NCBI GenBank assembly: GCA_000469685.2
Contig: LS997562.1
Location: forward strand, 4,719,515 to 4,783,514
Origin: Haemonchus contortus
Taxonomy: Eukaryota; Nematoda; Chromadorea; Rhabditida; Trichostrongylidae
DNA: 64,000 nucleotides
Direction of reading: 5' to 3'
Shown: positions 12,395 through 22,000 of the stretch, in pieces
Position numbering within the stretch: position 1 is the stretch's first letter
How the letters are laid out: every line of letters begins with the position of its first letter
Notes under the pieces: model-generated
Database searches by the model: none
Seen by the model: only the letters and a program-made list of their open reading frames with translations
What the model was told of the DNA's origin: nothing
Position numbers and translations under genes: made by a program

Positions 12395-14536
12395 GGTGTG
12401 TGTGTTTGACCGGAAATTCATAACTCCTGTTCCCATGGACCTAGAAAGCTCAAATTCGGTAGGAGTATACGGGGCAGGATGGGAACACCTACGGTAAGTG
12501 GCAGGACCGGAATCCATGCACAGGGAGCGCGGCGTGCGCGTTAGAAACTTTAGGCCGCAAATTCATAACTCATGTCCCCGTGGACCTAGAAAGGTCAGAT
12601 TTGGCAGGAGTACAAGGGGAAGCATGTGAACACTTACGGCAGGTGATAGGACTGGACTCCGCTCACAGGTTGCGGGGCGTGCGCGATAGAAATTCCAGGT
12701 CGCAAATTCGTAAGTCCTGTTCCAGTGGACCCAAAGCGTTCAAAATTTGTAGAAGTACAGAGGGTAGCATGGGAACACTTATGGCAGGCGGCGAGATCGA
12801 ACTCCGCCTACAGGGGGCGGGGCGTGCGCGATAGAAATTTCAGGTCGCAAGTTCATAACTCCTGTTTACGTGGTCCTATTGCATTGAAACTTGGTAGGAG
12901 TAGAGGAAGCAGGATAGGAACACTGATGGTAGGTGATAAGATAACAATTGAAAGGAGTTGATCAAGAACCTAGAAAGGCGAGAGCTACAGGAACCGTTAC
13001 TTACTGCTGTTAACGGCAGAGCTTTGGCACTTCGCAAAACTGTTAGAGACTGATAGAAACTGATAGGAGGCGAGAGCAAATAAATCTACAACGTATTTAA
13101 TACTAACAACTGAGCATTCCAGCAGATAGTGCAGGAGACGAAGGGACCGAAGTTAATCAGTGATAAGGACAGATAATAACAAGCGAGCAAGCCCCTTCGT
13201 GTCAACAGTGGAACCTTTTCAATGACGGCAATGTAGGATGTGACGTGGTCGTAGGTACTCTGTGACAGGAACTGATAACAACTGATAAGGACTGATAAGG
13301 GGCTTAAATAGCTAAAGGGTATTCATGATCAAACACTGCCTCTTTAATGCTGTAAATGCTATAATAGCGACTGATCAATGGCATTTCTCCATTACGAAAT
13401 GAGAATTTGTTCATTTCTTGCTATTAAACTACGACCGTTACGCAGTAAGCTTTCTGACACAATGAAGTACCACAATTCCTTTTTGTTCTGTGGCATATCG
13501 TTTGTGACTAAACTCATCTAACCGCTAATGATTTGGGACTCCCAATTAATGAAAAATCCGTGGAGAAAATGTTCCGTTGATAACGACATCTGTGATAGGC
13601 GTGATTATCCATTTTTGGGTGCCATTCAAGAAATTGGTTGTCAATCAGTTAAGCCATCAATCCGACCCAATTTCGAGATTAAGAGCAATGAATCGAAACT
13701 TCTAATTAGTATATAATTAGTTGTAATACAGAAAAAATCGCTTCCAATTCAGAGCTAATACTGGGGGTGTAGAGCTTTCAAAGAAAAGAGAGAATCCGAA
13801 GTGTTATTTACGCATAGCAAATTTCTTACAAGAAGGAAAAGCGCCCGGCGAAGCCGGGCGACCCCTTAAGAAGGAGGGAAGCCTGGCGTTAGCCGGGCGG
13901 CCCGACTGGTATCTAAATATTAGAGCAGGTGCGAGTGGTCGGCATGACCAGGCACGCCTCCGCCACGCTGTATGTTAAACTGATCATACTGGTATGTAAC
14001 CGCCGAAGTGATTTATGGCAGCACAGTTCGACAAGTCTGAACTATGCGCTACTCAAGCCACTTAGTCGTAAGGCCCATCAATGTGCATGGAGGAACGGGG
14101 TAGTAAGAAAAATCAGAAGGCTGAGGCGACGTTCTCACAGATAGGCGTAGGGCATACGAGTGACGTAGGTCGTATACTGGCACCTCATACACCAAATGAT
14201 CGCACCTGGAGCTGCTAGCTACTCAGGTGGTAGTTCAGCTGGAAAGCAGCAGCAACGATTGCTTCGCGTCCAGCTCGCTATCTTACATGTAAGTTACTAA
14301 GTAAAGTAGTAAGCTTCCGTTGACAAGCTGAAGTATCCTTCTTTTTCTGCTGCTACGGTTGTGAATTAAATGTTTTACTATTGAAGCTACCACAGCGAGG
14401 GCTTACCCAGATGTTTGCCATTTGAAGGTTTTGGTGTTCCGATCCAAACAGTACTTAGTGATATTACTCTGCTGCAACCAGAAGAAAACACCCTCACCTC
14501 AACATGCTCCCCTTTCGTTGCTGTTTTGGCTTCCAT
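1022..14536 (-). CDS. SH2-domain non-receptor tyrosine kinase K1 (Fes/Fer-like)
   Basis: Predicted cytoplasmic protein-tyrosine kinase of 519 residues. Exons (minus, 5' to 3'): 14498-14536, 8067-8153, 7953-8006, 7761-7895, 7477-7604, 6276-6471, 5924-6003, 5191-5302, 4518-4600, 3188-3313, 2463-2601, 2202-2350, 1852-1960, 1022-1144. All phases agree and the frame stays open to TAG. Residues 1-60 are a charged linker. The SH2 domain starts [11 protein letters not shown] (about 67), with FLIRG carrying the phosphotyrosine-binding Arg. The kinase domain shows GAGAFGEV (about 186), VAIK Lys 212, helix-C Glu about 230, Met gatekeeper in IVMEY (about 260), HRDVACRN (304-311), DFG (325-327) and WQAPEV. 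After the kinase fold (ends about 443) come a Ser-rich exon (KRSSSG) and a basic last exon (LAKG...RSPKK). SH2 directly before the kinase and the Met gatekeeper fit Fes/Fer-type kinases; no F-BAR region is seen. Intron 1 (6.3 kb) holds an RTE LINE. The start and tail exons rest on comparison with K2 and K3. Confidence 0.85.
2070..2123. other. 19-bp hairpin in a K1 intron
   Basis: TATTCTGCCTCACGAGCTC (2070-2088) pairs with its inverse at 2105-2123 with one mismatch; the 16-nt spacer is also partly self-complementary. It lies in the intron between exons 1852-1960 and 2202-2350. Confidence 0.45.
3728..3970. repeat. Foldback element with ~110-bp arms in a K1 intron
   Basis: 3728-3839 and 3860-3970 are near-perfect inverted copies around a 20-nt loop. 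The arms contain GACAGTCGGTCGACGCGGTC and CCCTTCGAAGGGCT and would form a long hairpin. A related but degraded segment with GAGGCAGACAGT lies at about 42122-42190. Open frames on both strands here are by-products of the palindrome. Confidence 0.7.
4157..4351. repeat. Inverted repeat, ~36-bp arms
   Basis: 4157-4193 and 4316-4351 are inverted copies (CATCGCGCCGCCCATT... against AATGGGCGGCGCGATG) about 120 bp apart, GC-rich against an AT-rich background, in the K1 intron next to the longer foldback element. Confidence 0.6.
4755..4960 (+). repeat. tRNA-derived SINE copy, 5' truncated
   Basis: Body and tail of the family (GGGAGGATAAAAGCACTGAC, GTCGAATGCATTGGCC) without the A box, in a K1 intron. 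Confidence 0.5.
6974..7250 (-). repeat. tRNA-derived SINE copy
   Basis: On the minus strand it starts with a tRNA-like A box (GGTGGTATAGGG) and a B box (GGGTTCGAGTTCC), then the shared body (AGGATAAAAGCACTGACTTG) and the tail with CGATTCTGAATGGAAGTCG. The same body recurs at least seven times in the window. It lies in a K1 intron. Confidence 0.6.
8458..11645 (+). pseudogene. RTE-type LINE retrotransposon, degenerate, in K1 intron 1
   Basis: Plus-strand remains of an endonuclease/reverse transcriptase. At 9060-9470 the APE-type endonuclease is recognisable ([36 protein letters not shown]) in shifting frames; at 9644-9760 [17 protein letters not shown] and [10 protein letters not shown] give the SDH motif. 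The reverse transcriptase follows: [44 protein letters not shown], then RFADDTVLI at about 10903-10929 with the catalytic FADD. Frameshifts and stops break it into several frames, so it is inactive. Lying antisense in intron 1 of K1, it inflates that intron. Confidence 0.85.
11672..11839. repeat. Exact 69-bp direct repeat, 99-bp period
   Basis: 11672-11740 and 11771-11839 are identical 69-bp copies (start CTTCGGTCTTTGCGCAGCGG) separated by 30 bp, just beyond the LINE at 8.5-11.6 kb. It could be a 3' UTR duplication of that element. Confidence 0.75.
12311..13310 (+). repeat. Composite repeat family C: TG tract, ~148-bp tandem units, CTGATAAG motifs
   Basis: A TG-rich tract (12311-12408) is followed by about four imperfect units of 143-150 bp starting near 12409, 12555, 12702 and 12845 (core AAATTCATAACTCCTGT, then GGACCTAGAAAG and GGTAGGAGTA), then a segment with repeated ACTGATAA/CTGATAAGG motifs to about 13310. 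An inverted copy lies at 22090-22745 and fragments at 20425-20535, 29900-30070 and 48000-48130. It is non-coding, in K1 intron 1. The class is unknown. Confidence 0.6.
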
Positions 14537-14555
14537 AGTAATTGAAGAGGACCTG

Positions 14556-14574
14556 TTCGAGTAACGATAACACT
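14556..14574 (-). promoter_or_regulatory. Conserved upstream block of K1
   Basis: On the minus strand this reads AGTGTTATCGTTACTCGAA and ends 19 nt before the K1 start codon. The same block, with one or two changes, lies 18-19 nt before the K2 and K3 starts. Such tight spacing suggests a core promoter, initiator or 5' leader element kept after the duplication. Function is inferred. Confidence 0.5.
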
Positions 14575-16045
14575 TCAGAATGAGCATAAACCTACCGGCC
14601 TCCCAACAAATATTTCAGCAGAAGGTCAGTGATACGCACATAGCTTATGTGGATAGACTTAGGCAGATGTAGTGCTAGTTTGACGCTTGACGAAAACACT
14701 TGCAGTGAGCATTCACATGGACCACTCGCTTTGACTGGCTGTACATATTTCTTATTTCCATTGTTTTTATCATCTTGTCATCTTTATTGATGTTTTTTCA
14801 CTACCGCTACGTAAGTATTGTCTCAAACAGCTGATTTCATGGCTTTATCACTGGACCCAATACCACTCAAACCTATTATGCGAACCTCGCTTTCGGATGC
14901 TGAAGATTGAAAGAATGTATGGCTCATGCACCTCCTGATTCTTTCTTAAAAGATTGTAAGTTAGGAAATTCGCCCCACTCGAACATGTTGTCCTCGGATG
15001 ATTTCATTAGCGCTGTTCACGGAGATAGTTTCAAAGGGGACATGCAAATGTTTCCTTATTCACATGCATGATCAGCTACCAGCTGAAGCTTGTCGCAGTA
15101 AATGGCTGGAAGAAGTTGACGTGGTTCTGGAGTGTCAGTTGGTAAAATAAGAACAACTATGTCAAGATATCGTGGAGGTGGTGTACTGTAAGTGGCATAC
15201 TACCACACACACACACATGGTCCGGGATATCATCCCATATCAAGATCCCCCCCCCCCCCCTCCTCCTCCTCCTCCTCGCGAACCAAGCATTCGGTCAATT
15301 GATGGCAGATTTTTATGGTCGTATGGCAGAATCAGAGCACTTGAGTTCTACAGCGGCTGACCACCGCAAGTCCTAGTATAAGTCATCTACGCAATCAGAC
15401 CGCCACTGCGATTCTGTATTGAAGTCGAGTGCGGAACACTTCTCAAGAATGTCAGTGATTTTGCCATTCATCCTTTTATTACAGTCTGGTACAGTAACCA
15501 TACTTGTAGCTGCTCTGAGACTTCTCCAGCCACTGAATTGCAGCAGTTTTTTTCCGTAAAATGATCTTTCTCCACGAAAACTGTTCCGATCGTTTACACG
15601 GTTCGATCTGTAGTTTCCGAGAACGTGATACCAGTTGATAAATACCCGTCCTGCAGTCCGATCGGTTACTTACTGCTCGTTGACAGAGCGATAGTCGAGA
15701 TACGAAATTCATTGATAGCTACGAGCTGATGACGGCAGTAAACAAACAGTCCGATTGACGTTGTCAAGTTGAAGGGTATAGCGAAAGGCTGAAGATGGGG
15801 TAGCGTTGCATCACACGACTCCACCTTTCTTTTCCTGTCGATAATAAGGTGCATGACCAGTGTTTCCACGATTCCCACAAGTCCACAGTCAGCGTGTGTG
15901 GGTATATACAATTACTTGCTTGTTTGGTCAATACCGTAAAAGCAAATCGTTTCAAAATTCATTTCCAGTCTGTTCCCAGTGAAGAAGCACGACAAATATC
16001 ACTATGAAGTGAACTTTTTTAATAAATGTGCACACACGGTTAATC
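14575..16045. other. Spacer between K1 and K2
   Basis: About 1.5 kb between the K1 upstream block and the K2 stop. It holds a C tract with TCC repeat, one SINE tail and the K2 3' flank (15985-16045). The K1 promoter must lie in the right-hand part next to 14575; nothing else is recognisable. Confidence 0.4.
15345..15440 (+). repeat. SINE 3' fragment
   Basis: Tail of the main SINE family (GGCTGACCACCGCAAGTC, CGATTCTGTATTGAAGTCG) next to a 14-base C tract and a TCC repeat (15247-15277). Confidence 0.45.
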
Positions 16046-19000
16046 CTATTTATTGATAGGCATCCTATCATCGTTTGGTTGCGGTTTTGGTTGCGGTTGA
16101 ACGTAAACACTTTCGGTTGATGAGACTGGTTTACTTCTGATTGAAGTCGGATGCCATAGCATGCTTGCGCCTTTCGCGATCTGCAAGAATAGGTTCTCAT
16201 TTTTTCATTTTCGTGTGAATGATATCCGTTTGTCTGTTGATGAGTTTTGTTTTATAAATAGACACTGAAATAGGACAGGTTGTTGCACATCTTAAGTCAG
16301 TTCCAGCCCCCACCTCTCCTCCTCTCTTTTTAGAGCCCTGGCATCTCGCATGCCCTGAATAGGATCTTATTTTTTCTATTTTCTCTTCTGCGTAGCGCTT
16401 TTTTTCATGTTAGGATAGTTCTGCACATGGCCCTTGTCTTGGAGAGGAAAAAGTTTCTTCTCTGATGGTTGGCAAGTGTCTCTTCACCATAGTCTAGTCT
16501 TGTTGGCACCATCTCGGGTAGCCACCCATGGTGTTCATCTTCTGTCGTACACTCGGATTTGCACAGATGTCTTATTTGGTTTAGTGTCTGGTTTTTGGAC
16601 TGGAATCGTACTAACAACGCTTTTCTTCAGCTTATTAGGTTTTCTCTGTTTTGGCCTCACAACAACGTTGGAGTTTCTAACTTTATTGGGGGACCCACTT
16701 TTTGAGAGGCCCCTCCCCTCACAGCACCAAATAGTTGTGCAGAGGCCAGACCAGCTGACATGCCTACCTAGTTATTGTAAAACGTGAAAGTCATTGTAGC
16801 CCCTGAGGCTCTTCTCAAAAAGTCCTCATTCAAAAGATCCTTGAGTAGTTCTATTATAGCGATTCCCACCATTTCGCTGCCTCTCATACGGAGAGATGAT
16901 GAAAAATATCCTCCTTGAGATGAACCGGAAGATGTACCGGAAGATTGGCTTGAAGATCGTTTGACGAATTCGGAGCTTAATCTCCAATTCGACAGAAGCC
17001 TGAAAATTTGATATTGGATTTGAACTACAACTGAAAAACCTTTGTTGTAGGAGTTGTGGATAGTACTTCTCAGGAAGGTTTCCCCAAATCCTTGAAAGCC
17101 CTCATAGGCCTCATTGCAAAATTGGCCCAATTCAGTTATCGTTTCTGGTTTAAGCTGCAAATTTGTATAGATCACTCACATATCCGGACGACCCCTCCTA
17201 AGGGTCTGAACGACTCGAGCCATTGTAGGCCGCTTCATAGGGTCTGTCTTCCAGCAGGCTTTCATCACTTTACTGATGACGAGGGGAAGAGCGGCAACCA
17301 TTGGCGGACGAAATTTCTCATCAAGTATCTGCAACACAGGAGGAAAGGTGGTGTCGTCCGATCCTTGTTAGACTTGTATCAGTAATCAGGGACCCACTTT
17401 TTCTCTGACAACTCTGTTCTCTACTCCTTTGAAAGGTGGTTCGCCGTTGTTAAATATTTCCCAAATAAGTATTCCATATGAATACACATCACTTTTGGGC
17501 GTATACAATCGCTTCGTGAGAACCTCAGGAGCTTGCCTGAAGGAAATACATAGTATCTTCACTGAGCAGACTCTTGCGATAAGCTCTACTTCTACAGTGG
17601 TGCAGATCTAAGTGCTTAATACGCAGGAAATGTCGTTCTAGGGTGTCAAGCCAATGGCCCCACCACACCTAACGTACCGAACCTAAGTAGCGCTCAAAAG
17701 TATTCTGCGAAATGCTTCTTCAGTTTCACTTTTCAGTCGTAACTCCTTTCTGGCTTGATGTAATCATGCGAAATTCCAATATGTGTAGCATGGGTGTATT
17801 ATGAATATTTACTACTATTAACCTGCAATCTGATCGTGTTCCAGATATACGAAAGGGCCTGAACCCAAAATCAGCTGGAAATAGGAACACTGGTACTTCT
17901 AGGATTTCTTTTCTTTTTGCCATCCAAAGTATACGAGCGCTAATACCGAATACAGTTTAGAAGAATAACGCACAGAATCAGCAAATAACTGCAGACGTCA
18001 CTAACTTTGTTTAAACGAAGACTGCTACCGCAAAACCATCCTGCTCTCAGTTATGTGCATATAGCTACTTTGCCGACAAACTGGGCCGGATGGTGTGAAA
18101 TATGCTGTAGTTAAACATATCGAAATTCTGTGCGATTTGCTCCACTAAGAAAAAAGTTATGAACGAAAAAGTGTGCTAGTGTTTGGCCGAATACTTTTGA
18201 GCGCTACTGTATAGTATGTTGTTCCATAAGTCATAGCTAGCTGGCAAATACTCGTGTAAGAATGCTTAACTTTTCGACTCCAGTACTAGGAATTCGGGAC
18301 GCAGCTGCCGGTGACTCTATCGACCTTTATTGGGCTATATTGCAAAAGCGTTGATGCAAAATAGTCGTTGACGAAGAAAGCGACAATATTCGCAGAAATC
18401 CCAAAATATAAGACCCTCTTCGAAGAAATTCATTTCTGAGGTTGGAGAGGTTATGACTATGGAAGCGGTTCTCGGAGCGATTCTTATCACTGCGGAGAAA
18501 GATGTGCAGGGGTGATCCTTTCTTCTCATGGCACTGTGGTTTCAGGACGATTACCCTGGTGTTCTACTGAAAATTCACGTCTTCCCCTTCATAGCGCGGA
18601 CGGCATTGTGCGGTGAAGCGGACGGCATTGTGCGGTCGAAATAGCTGTGGTTGTGTTTTACGGGAATGTTTTTTCGAGAACACTCAACAGCTGCACTTTC
18701 TTCGTGTTTCAAAAGGCCTATCTGTGAATGGACTAAAACTGTAAACATGGGAAAGATCACCATCTTCTTTTTTTGCACTTTACGAATATCGCTTACCACT
18801 TTACGGGAACTTTTTCGTCCATCGGAATATTATAGGCTTCTCCTTGCTTCGACATACCGAAATCGGTGAGTTTTACGACACCCTTCGAAACGTCGATAAG
18901 GCAATTCCGACAGGCCACGTCCCTGCATCACAACATTTTTAGAATCAAAGGGTAGCTCAGGGTTTGGGAAAACCCAAACCCACCTATGCATACATCCTTT

Positions 19001-22000
19001 CGCATGTAAATAGGCGAGACCAGTTGCAGCGTCGATAGAATAGCTAATTCTCGTTCTTGATGACACCTTAAGGTTCAAATGAAGGTTTTGACTAAGCACT
19101 ACCATGAATTTGAGCTTTGAACAATTCAGTTTGTATGGCGCACTAGCCGCCTCAGCTCAGGATTTAGACTGGTATACCTGATTATGTCCTTAGGCAGACG
19201 CCTATAGAGCACCATTTTCATATTTTCTAGAAAACATCCAATCGAACAGTTGTCGCTCAGTATCGGCTGTTCTTATATGTTTTCTCCTTCTCCTTCTCCT
19301 TCTATCTACGACATCTTCTGCTGTTCTTGGCACATTCTACCTTTTCTCTTTGAGAGCTCGTCCCCCCCCCCCCCCCTCTTGAGCGTTTAATTGCGTTGCC
19401 TCTCTCAGCGGATGTTCCTATTGTCTTCTCAGTAGTACTGTTGAGGCTATTCATATAAGTTGCATAATGTCCCAAAAACTGGGCCTGACACTGATAGCGA
19501 CACCATTGTTGCAAATATGCACTCTTTCCTGAATGACATGGGCCTACTCTGCTTGACTATCCCTCCGCTAGAATCGACTGTGGAATGAGTTTCCCTTTAT
19601 GGGCAGCCGGCCAAGGCCTTAACTCCTGGTTCAAAGTGCCATTAAAGATTTTTACCAAATCACTGGCATCGCGTTGCAATTGTGAAATATCCGAAATAAG
19701 GTTTAGATGAACCTACGTTTGTGTTTTTCTTCAAGTAATCATTCAGTGCGCCACCTTGAACATATTCCATAACAATCATCGCATCAACGGAACCTCTATA
19801 CACGACTCCGTAAAACCTAACCACGTTCCTGAAAGCGAGTTGTTACCACTGAGGTTCTTTCAATTATGTTGTGCATATTACTCAATATGTAATATAATAA
19901 CTTCGGTGTGTCTGTAGGTGTGTCAGTGTGTTTAAAGGCACAGTTTGCGATAAAAATGGTCTCCGAGATTCCCCACAGGATGAATTCGAGGCTCCCGCAT
20001 ATACCATATCTGGCACTAATAGGTCGGAAAACGGCCAAGTTAGGAGGCTATGAAGGCTCAAAGGTTGGCCCGTGTGTATTCTATAATAGGACGAGTTTCA
20101 CCGGCACTGTAGAGGCTGCACCGATCACAAAGGAACCTATGTAGGAAGTTCAAACAACTTGTCATGAGCCCTAGCGACAGTGAAAGACAGTTCTGTACAG
20201 TTCTGGCGTGATGTGGTCAGCTCTTTGTGCTATTGCAATAACTGAAATCTCGTCCGAATACCCCTTCCAAGTTATTTCCATCATGACAATCTCGTACAAC
20301 CTCTATTTCCCCTACTTTTGAGGAGCCATATTTTTATCGAAATCGGCTAATTCTCTCGCGTTCTTCACTACCGTTAAACTATTCCCAGTCCATACCTACC
20401 CTTTCCAAATAAAAACGGGTATCACAAAATTATCGTGGACTGTGCGTTTAAAAGTCCGTGTGGGTTGACCGGAAGTTCGTATCCCCCGTTCCCATGGGCC
20501 TAGAGCGTTTAAATTTGGAAGGAGTACAACAAAGGTACAAGCCTAGAGATCAACACACCGGAACATTCTTCTGGGGGCCAAGGCAATGGGATGTTCCGAG
20601 AAATACTCACTTGTGACGATACTGCCTCATTATACGTGCTTCTCGGTACATTTCGTCCAACATTGCTTTGCTCTCGTTGTCAACTTTTTTCTATAATATC
20701 AAACTGATGGACAACAACTCAAGGTTCACTCCCACACTCCTAATTTTTGACAACATTTCTTTGGGTGTGGTAACTTCTTCCTGAAAATTGCGTCGTGCAG
20801 CCGCGCGCTATTAAGTGGAAGAGTTTAATCCCCAGTGGAAGGATACGGTGCCGTCGCGAAACGACTGCCGTACCGTGGGAATTCCGGGAGAAACACCATT
20901 TATTTTTTTTAGTAGGCAAAAATAATCAACTCACCACTTTTATAGCGACTTGGGCAGGAGGAACTCTCGGGTTTTCTTGCAGTGTTCCACGCCATACCTC
21001 ACCAAATGCGCCAGCACCAACCTTCTCGATCATTTTAACCTTGTCTTTTCTTAATTCCCATTTCTGTTTGGGAATTGGCGCTTTGAGTATAACTTCATCT
21101 TTCACTGGTGTTGCACTCCATACATGAAATCTTAAAAATTGAATGTGTCTCGGGGGGACACCAATTAAATTTCCCAAGTTTCAAATTATCCTCCTCCTGA
21201 CTGCGAGACGTCCGATTGGCGACAAGTTCCTCTGCGTGGTTAAGGGGAATATGTCGAGGATAATTGATGAGAAAATAAATCACAAGCTCTGGGAGGAGAT
21301 TTTGCTGGCGCAGTTTCAGAAGTAAATAGTTGAATTCGTACAGAAACAGGTTTGTGGGTGTACAAAAACATGTCGCCTACGGAATTACTCAGGCCGATTT
21401 TTGAGGGAAATTTGATGGCTGTTCAAGGGGAATTCTGTGAAGGTCTCCTGATGACTGACTTTTTTCCGCACTTACCTCACTAACTTCATAATATCATTAA
21501 TCTGGTTAATACCATCGAGTGTAAAGATATATGTCTTATCCAACGTTTTATAACGTATAGGGTAGTCTTGTACTTTACCTCCCCATTTGGTAGTGACCAA
21601 TGCCTAAAAGTTTTTCTGATTTTCTAAAGATCAACTCTTATTCTGGCTTGTGCTCCTAATCAATGCATTTCTTCTGAGTTTATGATAATACCAGTTGGGC
21701 TACGCACGCCACAATGCGTGCGCCACATGCCAACGATTACGCCTACGATTGAATGGGTCAAATGGTTGCTCTTCATCTCGAAAACTTATGAACCATTAAA
21801 GGTTTAACTGATAGGCAACCAAAGAATTGTGCAGTGCTCACTAATGTTCTCGAGTGATAATAACACCATTATCGGATGTCGTTATCTTTGAGCCTTCTTT
21901 CTTCCACGAGTACATCATTAGTTGAGAATCCCAAATTATTGGCGGTCGGATGAGCTTTGTCGTAAATGATATCAAAATATAAAGTACCCTCGATCTTCCA

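Noticed and set aside
12308..12517. Frame of repeated Thr-His or Cys-Val
   Set aside because: Translation of a TG/CA microsatellite only.
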